A stretch of 64,000 bases of DNA, from the NCBI RefSeq assembly GCF_003347595.2, contig NZ_QCZK02000053.1, positions 1-64,000 on the forward strand, given 5' to 3'. Source of the DNA: Botryobacter ruber (GTDB taxonomy: Bacteria > Bacteroidota > Bacteroidia > Cytophagales > Hymenobacteraceae). Below, piece after piece: positions 7,736 through 15,999 of the stretch. The first letter of the stretch is position 1. Every line of letters begins with the position of its first letter. A model generated the notes under the pieces. The model was not told the origin of the DNA. It did no database searches and was given only the letters and a program-made list of their open reading frames with translations. The position numbers were made by a program, and so were the translations under genes.

Positions 7736-8623
7736 ATGATAATCCTTAATTACCTGCTTCAGGTAGTCGCGGTCGAGGTGGGTGTAGATTTCGGTGGTGG
7801 TGATGGACTCGTGGCCCAGCATTTCCTGCACGGCCCGCAGGTCGGCGCCGCCTTCTATCAGGTGGGTGGCGAAGGAGTGGCGGAAGGTGTGCGGACTTAC
7901 CTGCTTCTGGATACCGGCTTTGGCTGTCAGGTCTTTGATGATGGTGAACACCATGACGCGCGTCAGTTTGGCGCCACGGCGGTTCAGGAACACGTAATCT
8001 TCGTGGCCTTTTTTGATGGTGAGGTGGCAGCGGATGCCGTCGAGGTAGAGGCGGATGTGCTTGAGCGCATCGCGGCCGATGGGCACCAGCCGCTCCTTGT
8101 CGCCTTTGCCTGCCACTTTCAGGAAGCCCATGTCTTCGTAGAGATTGCTCAGCTTTAGCTCCAGCAGTTCCGTTACCCGCAGCCCCGAACTGTAGAGGGT
8201 TTCGAGGATGGCGCGGTTGCGGGTGCCTTCGGGCGTAGAAAGGTCAATGGCATTGAGCAGCTGCTCTATCTCATGGAAGGCCAGCGTGTCGGGTAGTTTT
8301 CGGCTGAGTTTGGGCGCTTCTACGGTTTCGGTGGGGTCGTGGGGCAGCATGTCTTCCATGATCAGGAATTTGTAAAAGGCCCGTATGCCCGACAGAGTTC
8401 TGGCCTGCGAGTGCGGCGTCATGCCCAGTTCGGCAATCCACTCCAGGAACTCCCGGATAATGGCAGGTGTCATCTGCTCGGGCGCCACCTGCAGCCCCTT
8501 TAGTTGCAGGAAGTCCAGCAGCTTGTTTATGTCGCGGGTATAGGCTTCTACGGAGTTACCCGACAGCGACCGCTCCAGTTGCAGGTACTGCTCGAATTGT
8601 TTGATACAGACAGACCAGATCAT
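7724..8623 (-). CDS. xerD: Tyrosine recombinase XerD
   Basis: This 299-residue site-specific recombinase is of the XerC/XerD type, which resolves chromosome dimers at dif with FtsK. The N-terminal SAM-like core-binding domain covers about residues 5-90 (QYLQLERSLSGNSVEAYTRD). The catalytic domain has Arg in LYSSGLRVTELL, Lys in VAGKGDKERLVP, HTFRHSFATHLIEGG, GHESITTTEIYTH, and the tyrosine nucleophile in that last motif. Family length is normal. The final residues and stop codon (PRS-stop) lie inside repeat CE2, so the C-terminal tail may be a product of repeat insertion. ftsK is nearby at 1283. XerD fits better than XerC by overall look, but I could not test this. Confidence 0.93.
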   Translation of the reverse strand: MIWSVCIKQFEQYLQLERSLSGNSVEAYTRDINKLLDFLQLKGLQVAPEQMTPAIIREFLEWIAELGMTPHSQARTLSGIRAFYKFLIMEDMLPHDPTETVEAPKLSRKLPDTLAFHEIEQLLNAIDLSTPEGTRNRAILETLYSSGLRVTELLELKLSNLYEDMGFLKVAGKGDKERLVPIGRDALKHIRLYLDGIRCHLTIKKGHEDYVFLNRRGAKLTRVMVFTIIKDLTAKAGIQKQVSPHTFRHSFATHLIEGGADLRAVQEMLGHESITTTEIYTHLDRDYLKQVIKDYHPRS

Positions 8624-8656
8624 GATTTAATTCAGATAAAATAAACGTAAAATTTT

Positions 8657-8688
8657 CTTCAGCACCACCCACCACAGCTTTTGCTGCC
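8657..8688 (-). repeat. GGTGGCAG-family short repeat, copy 3
   Basis: Reads CACCACCCACCACAGCTTTT on the plus strand; a degenerate copy of the 35-bp element. It lies just upstream of the xerD start. Confidence 0.6.
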
Positions 8689-8755
8689 ATGTATTAATTA
8701 ACAGTCACTTTAGGAACAGGTCGTGATCCAATGTCATCAACTTAAGAAATTTTGC

Positions 8756-8838
8756 TGTCATCTCGACCAACGGGAGAGATCTGATATTTTCTTTTGTTTA
8801 CTTTCCAAACCAGATCTCTCCCGTTGGTCGAGATGACA
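8756..8838. repeat. 28-bp perfect inverted repeat
   Basis: Arms 8756-8783 and 8811-8838 are exact reverse complements of 28 nt (beginning TGTCATCTCGACC and ending GGGAGAGATCTG) around a 27-nt AT-rich loop. Weaker complementarity (CTTAAG and nearby blocks) extends outward to about 8700-8870. It lies between the divergent xerD and aroQ genes (8624-9009), where I see no gene. It has the form of a small non-autonomous hairpin element; no transposase or target-site duplication was recognised. Confidence 0.85.
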
Positions 8839-8960
8839 AATTCACTTAAGTGGAGTCATCCCTGGAAAGTGGTGAAATAAATATCTGTCCCTGCCGTTTT
8901 TTCTTCCGGAGCGGCGCAAGCTTTTTTAGCACATTATGTTTAAGCAAAGATAGTTAATCT

Positions 8961-8968
8961 TAACTTTG
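8961..8968 (+). promoter_or_regulatory. Putative -7 element for aroQ
   Basis: TAACTTTG matches the Bacteroidota -7 consensus TAnnTTTG, 41 nt before the aroQ start codon. A clear -33 TTTG at the right spacing was not found. Confidence 0.4.
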
Positions 8969-9009
8969 CAGCTTCATAACTTTACCCTTAATCACGCAAT
9001 ACCCCCTAT

Positions 9010-9465
9010 ATGAAAATACTTATCCTGAACGGGCCTAACCTGAACCTGCTGGGCATCCGCGAAAAAAGCATTTATGGCGGCCAGTCGTTTGAGTTGTATT
9101 ACGAAGAGCTGCAAAAAGCATTTCCGGCACTGGAGCTGTCTTACTTTCAGTCCAATACCGAAGGAGTTTTGATTGACAAACTGCACGAAGTAGGTTTCAG
9201 TTACAAAGGCATTGTGTGCAACGCCGGCGGCTATACCCACACCTCCGTTGCGCTGGCCGATGCCATCAAAGCCATTGAAACGCCTGTGATTGAGGTTCAT
9301 ATCTCGAACGTATTTGCCCGTGAAGCCTTCCGCCACCGCAGCATGATCGCTCCGAACTGCGTGGGCAGCATCAGCGGTTTTGGCCTGGAAAGTTATCGGC
9401 TTGCGCTCCAGTACTTTGAGCGCATGAAGCCAAAACAAATCGGTTTCGGCAGCAAAAACGTGTAA
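9010..9465 (+). CDS. aroQ: 3-dehydroquinate dehydratase, type II
   Basis: This 151-residue cytosolic enzyme of the shikimate pathway converts 3-dehydroquinate to 3-dehydroshikimate. The type II signature is clear: ILNGPNLNLLGIRE at residues 4-17, with the active-site lid Arg and Tyr (REKSIYG), then NAGGYTHTSVALADAI and VHISNVFAREAFRHRS, containing the catalytic His. The length is normal for the small dodecameric enzyme. It lies 66 nt upstream of an aminotransferase gene on the same strand, and the two may be cotranscribed, though no shikimate-pathway link between them is evident. A TAnnTTTG box lies upstream. Confidence 0.95.
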   Translation: MKILILNGPNLNLLGIREKSIYGGQSFELYYEELQKAFPALELSYFQSNTEGVLIDKLHEVGFSYKGIVCNAGGYTHTSVALADAIKAIETPVIEVHISNVFAREAFRHRSMIAPNCVGSISGFGLESYRLALQYFERMKPKQIGFGSKNV

Positions 9466-9531
9466 CAAAGGCTTCGGTCGCTTCGTCTGTAAAGGCTTTA
9501 GTATATTAACCTGATCTCTTAGCACTCCCAC

Positions 9532-10593
9532 ATGCTCAATTTTTATCCTGGTCCTTCAAAAGTTTACCCTGACGTGCGCCACTTCATGCAGGAGGCCTAC
9601 GACGAAGGCTTCCTGGGCACACCACACCGGGGGGACCAGTTTGTGCAGTTGTCGCGGGCAACGGTTGCCCTGCTGAAACGCAAAATCAATATTCCGCAGG
9701 ATTACTACATTTTCTTTACCTCCTCGGCTACCGAGTGCTGGGAAATTTTAATCCAAAGCCTGACAACCAGCAAAAGCTACCACATCTACAACGGCTCGTT
9801 CGGCGAGAAGTGGCACGAGTATGCAAAACGCATCCGGCCAAAGGCGGAGGGATTGAAGTTTGATGTGAATGAAGCGATGCCGGTAGAGCAGTTGGCCATC
9901 GGGTCTGACACGGAACTGATTTGCATTACCCAGAGCGAAACAGCCAACGGCACCCAGGTTTCCAACAGCAGCATCATCACGCTCCAGAACCGCTACCGCG
10001 ACAAACTGATTGCCGTAGACGCCACCTCGTCGATGGCTGGTCTGAACCTGAAAATGATGAAGGCCGATATCTGGTTCGCTTCCGTGCAGAAGTGCTTCGG
10101 GTTGCCCTCGGGCCTGGCTGTGATGGCCTGCTCGCCGCGTGCCATTTTCAGGGCCAAGCAAAAGGCAGACCGGGCACATTACAACAGCCTGCTGTTTATG
10201 TACGAAAAGATGCTCAACTACCAGACCACCTACACCCCCAACGTGCTCGACATTTACCTGCTCCGGCGTGTGCTGGAGAACAGGCCAACCGTAAAGTTGC
10301 TGGACGAAGAGCTGACCGAACGCGCAAACAACCTCTACACATTCTTTAGTGAGTTCTCGGACTTTAAGTTGCTGGTCGAAAACGAAGAAGTGCGCTCCAA
10401 AACCGTGCTGGCCCTGCAAGGCAGCGAACGGCTGATTGATGAACTGAAAAAAAGAGCCATGCACCACGACATCCGCTTAGGCAACGGCTACGGCGAGTGG
10501 CAGCGCAATACTTTCCGGATAGCCAACTTCCCGGCCATCCTGGACGAGGAATTTGAGGAGCTGAAACGCTTTTTCCTGCACTACTATGGTTAG
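9532..10593 (+). CDS. Class V PLP aminotransferase, SerC-like
   Basis: This 353-residue PLP enzyme of the alanine-glyoxylate/phosphoserine aminotransferase fold starts with the phosphate-site style LNFYPGPSKVYPDV. Further landmarks are FFTSSATECWE (PLP ring region), SETANGTQVSN, VDATSSMAGL (Asp contacting the PLP nitrogen), and SVQKCFGLPSGLAVM with the Schiff-base lysine. The family includes phosphoserine transaminase, serine-pyruvate and alanine-glyoxylate transaminases. The opening resembles SerC, but the C-terminal half is divergent, so the substrate is left open. The gene follows aroQ by 66 nt. Its stop codon touches the first bases of composite repeat CE3. Confidence 0.85.
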   Translation: MLNFYPGPSKVYPDVRHFMQEAYDEGFLGTPHRGDQFVQLSRATVALLKRKINIPQDYYIFFTSSATECWEILIQSLTTSKSYHIYNGSFGEKWHEYAKRIRPKAEGLKFDVNEAMPVEQLAIGSDTELICITQSETANGTQVSNSSIITLQNRYRDKLIAVDATSSMAGLNLKMMKADIWFASVQKCFGLPSGLAVMACSPRAIFRAKQKADRAHYNSLLFMYEKMLNYQTTYTPNVLDIYLLRRVLENRPTVKLLDEELTERANNLYTFFSEFSDFKLLVENEEVRSKTVLALQGSERLIDELKKRAMHHDIRLGNGYGEWQRNTFRIANFPAILDEEFEELKRFFLHYYG

Positions 10594-10899
10594 TTTGGGA
10601 GTTAGAAAGTTAGAAAGTTAGAAAGTTTGGGAGTTTGGGAGTTTAGGAGTTAGAAAGGTAGAAAGGTAGAGAGGTAGGAATTTTGTAGGGGTTGAAGATT
10701 TTCAACCCTGTAACAGAGAGGTAGAGTGGTTGGGGGTATGGCTGTAGAGACGCGGTGCCCGCGTCTCCTGCACGAACCACATAGGCAAACCCAATCCTGT
10801 TATTCCTTAAATCATCTTAATCCTGTTCAGACAAAATCTGAAATCAGACAAACCTAAATCCGTGTCATCCTTAAATCTGTTTAATCCGTGACTCAGACA
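10591..10899 (+). repeat. Composite intergenic repeat CE3
   Basis: It fills the whole gap between the aminotransferase stop and the marC-family start. The order is: 8-nt-period GTTAGAAA/GTTTGGGA/GGTAGAAA array (10594-10680), GGGTTGAA...TTCAACCC hairpin (10687-10708), GAGACGCG...CGCGTCTC hairpin (10747-10767), then 9-nt-period AATC arrays ending TTCAGACA and CTCAGACA, the last only 3 nt before the start codon. The gap contains no other feature. Confidence 0.85.
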
Positions 10900-10901
10900 A
10901 C

Positions 10902-11468
10902 ATGTTCAGTTTAAAGGAGATTGCTTCTGTAACACTCACACTTTTCGCCGTTATCGATATACTGGGGTCAATTCCAATCATCATAGATTTGCGCAAGCGC
11001 GAAGGACGTATCGAGTCTGAAAAAGCGACCATCGTTTCAGGTATCCTGATGATCGCATTCCTCTTCCTGGGGCAGTCTATCCTGAAGCTGTTTGGTATTG
11101 ATTTCGAGTCGTTTGCGATGGCAGGCGCCATTGTTATTTTCCTGATCGGGCTGGAGATGATCCTGGGCAAGAACTTTTTCCATACCGACCCTGAAACCAA
11201 AAGCGGTTCCATCGTACCTCTTGCGTTTCCGGTTATAGTTGGAGCCGGCACCATGACGACGCTTCTTTCGCTCCGCGCTGCTTATTCGCTCCCCAACGTA
11301 CTCACAGGCATAGTTTTAAATCTTGTGTTTGTTTACATCGTGCTGAAGACATCCGGTTATATCGAGCGGAAACTGGGAAAAGACGGCGCTAATGTGCTAC
11401 GGAAGGTATTTGGTGTTATTCTGCTGGCTATTGCCATTAAGCTGTTCAAAACAAACCTGCCTGCCTGA
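10902..11468 (+). CDS. MarC-family integral membrane protein
   Basis: This 188-residue polytopic inner-membrane protein has about six hydrophobic segments (about residues 5-25, 45-62, 68-88, 105-125, 135-152, 165-185). Characteristic MarC/UPF0056 pieces are TLFAVIDILGSIPIIIDL near the N-terminus, AMAGAIVIFLIGLEMILG, and PLAFPVIVGAGTMTTLLSL, the conserved PLA.P...GPG-like loop. The family was once linked to multiple antibiotic resistance, a role later not supported; its real transport function is unknown. The gene is preceded directly by CE3, whose TTCAGACA-type end abuts the start codon, so any promoter must lie inside the repeat or further upstream. Confidence 0.9.
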   Translation: MFSLKEIASVTLTLFAVIDILGSIPIIIDLRKREGRIESEKATIVSGILMIAFLFLGQSILKLFGIDFESFAMAGAIVIFLIGLEMILGKNFFHTDPETKSGSIVPLAFPVIVGAGTMTTLLSLRAAYSLPNVLTGIVLNLVFVYIVLKTSGYIERKLGKDGANVLRKVFGVILLAIAIKLFKTNLPA

Positions 11469-11547
11469 CAAGAACACATCCCGCAAGAAAATACTTTTCC
11501 TCTCCAAAGGGGGGAACGCAAAATTACTTTAGCTTAAATTTGAAGAT

Positions 11548-12012
11548 ATGATAGAGCTTTTTACTGATGGTGCTTCACGTGGAAACCCGGGTCCGGGTGG
11601 CTATGGTGTTATTTTGCGCTGGAAGCAGCATGTAAAAGAACTGACTGCCGGCTACCGGAAAACCACCAACAACCGAATGGAACTGCTGGCCGTGATCGTG
11701 GGGCTGGAGGCCATCACTAAACCCGGCATTCCGGTTACCATTTACTCCGACTCCAAGTATGTGGTGGATGCAGTAGAGAAGCGCTGGGTTTTCGGCTGGC
11801 AGAAAAAAGGCTTCGCCGGCAAAGCCAACGGCGATCTGTGGGCACGCTTCCTCAGGATCTATGCCAAGCACAACGTAAAATTTGTCTGGATACGCGGCCA
11901 CGCCGGTCACCCCGAAAACGAACGCTGCGACGAACTAGCCGTCCAAAGCGCCCTCTCCCCCAACCTGCTCATCGACGAAGGTTTTGAATCCGGGATGTTT
12001 AACAGCAAGTGA
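11548..12012 (+). CDS. rnhA: Ribonuclease HI
   Basis: This 154-residue endonuclease cuts the RNA strand of RNA-DNA hybrids (R-loops, Okazaki primers). All acidic catalytic positions are visible: Asp in LFTDGASRGNPGPGG (residues 4-18), Glu in RMELLAVIVGLEAI, Asp in IYSDSKYVVDAV, and Asp in the C-terminal ENERCDELA preceded by the GHAGHP loop histidine. The basic-protrusion region (KRWVFGWQKKGFAGKANGDLW) is present, so this is the single-domain bacterial type without a hybrid-binding domain. A TAAATTTG box lies only 6 nt before the start codon, too close for a normal leader. The gene ends 2 nt before composite repeat CE4. Confidence 0.95.
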   Translation: MIELFTDGASRGNPGPGGYGVILRWKQHVKELTAGYRKTTNNRMELLAVIVGLEAITKPGIPVTIYSDSKYVVDAVEKRWVFGWQKKGFAGKANGDLWARFLRIYAKHNVKFVWIRGHAGHPENERCDELAVQSALSPNLLIDEGFESGMFNSK

Positions 12013-12014
12013 GG

Positions 12015-12352
12015 AAGTTTGAGAGTTAGAGAGGTAGAAAGGTGGTGATTTTGTAGGGGTTGAAGATTTTCAACCCTGTAACAGAGAGGTAGAAAGTTTG
12101 AAGTTTAGGAATTTTGTAGGGGTTGAAAATCTTCAACCCTTTAAGAGAGTCTGGAGTCATGTGTACGACTGTAAAGACGCGGTACCCGCGTCTCCTGCAC
12201 AAGCCACAAACAAACCAAATCCAGTTATTCCTTAAATCTTCTTAATCCTGTTCAGAAAAAAAATCCAGTTAATCCCAAAATCTGACGAATCCAAATTAAG
12301 ACAAATAATCACATAAATCATTTAAATCAAAAAAATCAGCGGTTCAGACAGC
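12015..12352 (+). repeat. Composite intergenic repeat CE4
   Basis: It occupies the gap between rnhA and trmN6. Two GGGTTGAA...TTCAACCC hairpins (near 12058-12076 and 12120-12139) are separated by 8-nt-period arrays, followed by an AAGACGCG...CGCGTCTC hairpin (12174-12194). AATC arrays of 9-nt period follow (12205-12350), ending GGTTCAGACA 4 nt before the trmN6 start. No gene or other site is seen in the gap. Confidence 0.85.
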
Positions 12353-12354
12353 AC

Positions 12355-13071
12355 ATGCCCAACACCTATTTCCAGTTCAAGCAGTTCCGGGTAGAGCAGG
12401 AGAACTGCGCCATGAAAGTTTGTACCGATTCGTGTGTGTTTGGTGCAGCGGTAGTGGTGGCAGGTGCAGAACGCATTCTGGACATTGGCACCGGCACCGG
12501 ACTGCTGGCGCTGATGGTGGCGCAGCGATCTGAGGCAAAAATAGAAGCTGTGGAGATAAACGCAGCAGCACAGCAGCAGGCAGCAGCCAACTTCGGGCAA
12601 AGTCCGTGGGCCGACAGGCTGCAGTTGCACCCGGTCAGCCTGCAGGAGTTTGCAGCCCGTAACCAGGCGCAGTATGATGTGATCCTCTCCAACCCGCCTT
12701 TCTTCCTGGATTCGCTTAAATCAGGCGACGCAGCAAAGAACACCGCCAAGCATACCGGCGAATTGCTGTTTGAAGATATCCTGGCTTTCGCACAGCGGCA
12801 CCTGACCCCGGATGGTAAGCTTTACCTGCTGCTTCCGCCCGCAGAGGCGCTGCATTTTGCACAGCTGGCTACGCACTATCAGCTCTATCTTTCCAACACC
12901 TTGGAAGTGTACACGCGGGTAGAAGGCAAATGCATTCGCCACATCCAGACCTACACGTTTCGTCCGGCAGCTGCGCCTGCTTTCCAAAAGCTTTACATCC
13001 GGGAAAAAGACGCCACAACCTACACGCAGGACTTTGCAAACCTGCTCCGCGATTATTACCTCATTTTTTAG
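12355..13071 (+). CDS. trmN6: tRNA1(Val) adenine-37 N6-methyltransferase (TrmN6/YfiC type)
   Basis: This 238-residue Rossmann-fold methyltransferase uses S-adenosylmethionine. The SAM-binding loop is LDIGTGTGLLALM near residue 42, with the acidic strand end IEAVEINAAA. The N6-adenine catalytic motif NPPFF is near residue 105. The N-terminal FQFKQFRVEQENCAMKVCTD is typical of the YfiC/TrmN6 family, which methylates adenine 37 next to the anticodon of tRNA-Val. The start ATG is 4 nt after a GGTTCAGACA repeat end. The gene converges on a saccharopine dehydrogenase-like gene, 24 nt away. Confidence 0.9.
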   Translation: MPNTYFQFKQFRVEQENCAMKVCTDSCVFGAAVVVAGAERILDIGTGTGLLALMVAQRSEAKIEAVEINAAAQQQAAANFGQSPWADRLQLHPVSLQEFAARNQAQYDVILSNPPFFLDSLKSGDAAKNTAKHTGELLFEDILAFAQRHLTPDGKLYLLLPPAEALHFAQLATHYQLYLSNTLEVYTRVEGKCIRHIQTYTFRPAAAPAFQKLYIREKDATTYTQDFANLLRDYYLIF

Positions 13072-13081
13072 CTTAAAAAGG

Positions 13082-13117
13082 TTCTGCTGCTCCTGTCACC
13101 ACTCCCTCTCCTGCTCC
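13082..13117 (-). repeat. GGTGGCAG-family short repeat, copy 4
   Basis: CTCCTGTCACCACTCCCTCT on the plus strand. It covers the convergent gap and encodes the last residues (EQEREW-stop) of the neighbouring saccharopine dehydrogenase-like protein. Confidence 0.65.
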
Positions 13118-14436
13118 ACAAAGTTTACTCCGTACTGCTTCAGTTCTTCCAGCACCGGCTCGTATATAGCGGGATGGATCGGGATAACCACCCCACGCTG
13201 CGAAATCCGGCCCTGCAGCAGCAGCTTGGCTAGTATGCCCACCGGTAAGCCCACGGTTTTAGCCATTGCCGTATGCACCTCGTCTTCCCCCTTCACCACC
13301 AGGGAGGATTTCAGTTCCCGCTTTTTCCCGTTCAGTTCATATACAAACTGGTGCTGCATCACGATCATATCTTTATCGCCAGACTCCAGCCGCCACTTCT
13401 TCTGCAGAATTTTCTCAAGCACCTGGGCAGGAGTCGCGCGGGCAAGTGCTACGGGCGCATCGGTAAACAGCCCCAGCCATTCCAGCTTCTGTAGCACGTC
13501 GCTCCCGATGGGCAGGTTCAGGTAAGCCCCCACACGCTGCTGCACCTGCTGCAAATCTCCTGAAGCCGGCGGCAGGAAGGCTTCTGTAAACTGGCGGCAG
13601 GTCAGGTTTTCGGAATTCTCCAGTTGGTAGCTATCGTCGGTCATGCCGAGCTGCACCAGGGCATCCCAGGCAGCACAGTAGCCGGGGCGGCGCAAAGTAC
13701 CGCGCAGCATGGTGGGGATTTCAGTTAGCCCGTACGGTTCCCGGTAACTGAGGGAGTCGCGGTTGGCGTAGCCTTCGAAAGCGCCATAGCCCTTCACCTG
13801 TATGGTTTCGGTGCGCCTGAACAGCTGGGGGTACGGAATGTACTTGTAAGTCCCGTCCTGAATATATTTGGAAGTGCTCTGCCCTGCCAGCACCACATTG
13901 CGCGGGTTCCAGGTAAACTTATAGTGCCAGGGGTTGTTATCCGACTCCGGCGCCACCAGCCCGCCTGTATACGACTTAAAGGAAAGTAACCTAGCCCCTT
14001 TGCCCCGTAGCTGCTGCAACACCGCCATCGCCGACATATGATCGATGCCCGGGTCCAGGCCTGACTCCATCAGCAGGAGCAGGTTTTTCTGCAGCGCTTC
14101 CTCGTGCAGCTCCCGCAGCACAGGTGTTACGTAAGAGGCGGTGAGCAGATGCTTCCCCTGCTTCACACACTCCTTTGCCACCTCCGGGTGGAACACCGCC
14201 GGCAACATCGAAATAACCAGGTCTGCCTTGCTCACTTCTGCTGCGCGTTGCGCTCGGTTATGCACATCAAAAACCAGCACCTCGGCATACGGCAGACCGG
14301 CAACCGTTTGCTGCAAGTGCTCCACCGCCACATCGCCGATGGTAAGATGCCAGCCATTGGCAGCAGCATGTGTAAGCAGGTAACGAATCAGCGAAGCGGC
14401 AGAACGACCGGCGCCAAGCAGCAGAATTTTTTTCAT
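13096..14436 (-). CDS. Saccharopine dehydrogenase-like protein
   Basis: This protein has 446 residues from the ATG at 14436 (an in-frame TTG three codons earlier is less likely). It begins with a Rossmann fingerprint, KKILLLGAGRSAASLIRYLL. It continues with SKADLVISMLPAVFHPEVAKEC, LTASYVTPVLRELHEEA, and LLMESGLDPGIDHMSAM, all hallmarks of the NAD(P)-dependent saccharopine dehydrogenase (glutamate-forming) family. The family takes part in lysine degradation or in the alpha-aminoadipate route. With no partner lysine genes in the window, the physiological role is uncertain. The extreme C-terminus lies within a copy of the GGTGGCAG-family repeat. The gene converges with trmN6 at 24 nt. Confidence 0.88.
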   Translation of the reverse strand: MKKILLLGAGRSAASLIRYLLTHAAANGWHLTIGDVAVEHLQQTVAGLPYAEVLVFDVHNRAQRAAEVSKADLVISMLPAVFHPEVAKECVKQGKHLLTASYVTPVLRELHEEALQKNLLLLMESGLDPGIDHMSAMAVLQQLRGKGARLLSFKSYTGGLVAPESDNNPWHYKFTWNPRNVVLAGQSTSKYIQDGTYKYIPYPQLFRRTETIQVKGYGAFEGYANRDSLSYREPYGLTEIPTMLRGTLRRPGYCAAWDALVQLGMTDDSYQLENSENLTCRQFTEAFLPPASGDLQQVQQRVGAYLNLPIGSDVLQKLEWLGLFTDAPVALARATPAQVLEKILQKKWRLESGDKDMIVMQHQFVYELNGKKRELKSSLVVKGEDEVHTAMAKTVGLPVGILAKLLLQGRISQRGVVIPIHPAIYEPVLEELKQYGVNFVEQEREW

Positions 14437-14542
14437 AAGCAGCAATTTAATGCATCAACCAGCATTACGCTCTTTATTTACCCCAAACTTTCCCTATTGT
14501 TTTACCAGCTATCCCTTATCAGTTGAAAATTTATCCGGACAC

Positions 14543-14935
14543 CTACCTTTCCCACATTCCCTCCATCACAATTTCGAGCAGGTGCTTATCCGGGTCGCGG
14601 AAGTAAAAGGACAGGTAGCCGCCGCCCCAGTCGTATTCCAGTTCTATCGGGATACCGGCAGCACTTATCTTTTCTTTCCAGCCCTCATACTGGTGCTGCG
14701 TCACCTCGAAGGCAACGTGCAGCTGGCCCTCCCCGAAGTGCGGCGGCAGGGTTTTGCTTTCACGGGCCACCGCTGCAATAAAACAAAGCAGCACCGAAGA
14801 GCCTGCCCTGAAAAAAACATGCCGACCTGCCACTTCGCCAATCAGCTCGAATCCAAGCTTGTCCTTATAAAACTGCCTGCTCCGCGCCAGGTCCGCCACA
14901 TACAGGCAGGTTTCTTTTATTTTTATGACTTCCAT
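14543..14935 (-). CDS. VOC-family (glyoxalase/bleomycin-resistance fold) protein
   Basis: This 130-residue protein has two beta-alpha-beta-beta-beta units as in the vicinal-oxygen-chelate family. The first unit is IKIKETCLYVADLARSRQFY, then DKLGFELIGEV. The second ends with YLSFYFRDPDKHLLEIV, where the Glu is the usual metal ligand. A His in QLHVAFEV is another likely ligand. Family members include glyoxalase I, extradiol dioxygenases and thiol transferases for fosfomycin; the sequence alone does not choose. The gene is monocistronic and lies 97 nt downstream of the saccharopine dehydrogenase-like gene's start side, on the same strand. Confidence 0.85.
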   Translation of the reverse strand: MEVIKIKETCLYVADLARSRQFYKDKLGFELIGEVAGRHVFFRAGSSVLLCFIAAVARESKTLPPHFGEGQLHVAFEVTQHQYEGWKEKISAAGIPIELEYDWGGGYLSFYFRDPDKHLLEIVMEGMWER

Positions 14936-15084
14936 TGCGAGTTGATAAAGGTATTATTAAGCGTTTCTGCAGTACAAAAACGGAATCTGCAACAATTAGC
15001 CTGCGCCACCTGTAACCATACGTTGTTCTGTTCACGTTAAATAGGCCAGCCATACAGCACCCCGTCTGTTTAACCTATTATACT

Positions 15085-15927
15085 ATGAAGCTTATGTTTA
15101 AGGTACTTATTGTATTCTTGTCTGTGATGGCAATTGCGCTGTTTGTGCTGAGAAAACCTTACGAAGTTAAACCGGCTGCACCCGCTGCCTTGAAAAAAAT
15201 TGCCACCCTGCCCTACCAGGTACGGGAAAGTTCGGGCATTGAAGTGCTGCCCAACAATGAATACATAACCCACAACGATGCAGGAAATAAACCTTACCTG
15301 TACAAGCTGAACCAGAAAGGAAAACTGACCGGAACCATTAAACTGCAACTTCCCAACGTAGACTGGGAAGACCTGGCCCGTGACGATAAAGGAAATATTT
15401 ACATCGGCGACACCGGCAACAACAATAACAAACGCAGGGAGCTTGCCATTTATAAAGTTAATATCAATCACCCCTCAAAACTCGAAGCCATCCGCTTTAC
15501 GTTCGAAGACCAGACCCAATTTCCTCCGGATAAAAAAGACATGAACTTTGACTGTGAAGCAATTTTCTGGCATGGGGGCAACATCTACCTGGTTTCCAAG
15601 GACCGGGGCAGGAAAAGAACAGCTAAGGTGTACCGGCTAAAGGATAACCCCGGCACGCAACAGGCAAAGCTGATTGGCTCTCACGAGGTAAACGCAGAAA
15701 TATCGGGTGCTGCCATCAGCCCCAATGCCGATAAAGTAGCGCTGGTAAGCGAAGCAAAGCTGCACCTCTTCCGGCACGTGAAGAACCCCGAGAAATACTA
15801 TGAAGCCGACTACAAGGAAATCAACCTGCCGGGAGCAGGCCAGACAGAAGCGGTTGCTTTTATTACCGATACCGAACTTGTGCTAACCAGCGAAGGCGGC
15901 AACCTGTACCGCTATTCAATTGAGTAA
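15085..15927 (+). CDS. Membrane-anchored beta-propeller-like protein of unknown function
   Basis: This 280-residue protein has a single N-terminal hydrophobic segment (about residues 5-22, VLIVFLSVMAIALFVL) that acts as an anchor or uncleaved signal. The rest looks like repeated propeller blades: ESSGIEVLPNNEYITHNDAG, WEDLARDDKGNIYIGDTGNN, NFDCEAIFWHGGNIYLVSKD, ISGAAISPNADKVALVSEA, and TEAVAFITDTELVLTSEGG. This resembles SdiA-regulated or esterase-like phytase domains, but I cannot assign an activity. The GDTGNNNNKRRE loop is a notable conserved-looking feature. It converges with lgt and shares a strong bidirectional terminator with it (15943-15989). Confidence 0.8.
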   Translation: MKLMFKVLIVFLSVMAIALFVLRKPYEVKPAAPAALKKIATLPYQVRESSGIEVLPNNEYITHNDAGNKPYLYKLNQKGKLTGTIKLQLPNVDWEDLARDDKGNIYIGDTGNNNNKRRELAIYKVNINHPSKLEAIRFTFEDQTQFPPDKKDMNFDCEAIFWHGGNIYLVSKDRGRKRTAKVYRLKDNPGTQQAKLIGSHEVNAEISGAAISPNADKVALVSEAKLHLFRHVKNPEKYYEADYKEINLPGAGQTEAVAFITDTELVLTSEGGNLYRYSIE

Positions 15928-15942
15928 GGCTGATGACGTGAC

Positions 15943-15989
15943 AAAAAAAGCGAGAGGCTGACATTTCTGCCAGCCTCTCGCTTTTTTAT
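15943..15989. terminator. Bidirectional terminator between convergent genes
   Basis: 12-bp stem AGCGAGAGGCTG/CAGCCTCTCGCT with A- and T-runs on both sides. It serves the propeller-like gene (+) and lgt (-). Confidence 0.9.
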
Positions 15990-15999
15990 TTTATCAGAA

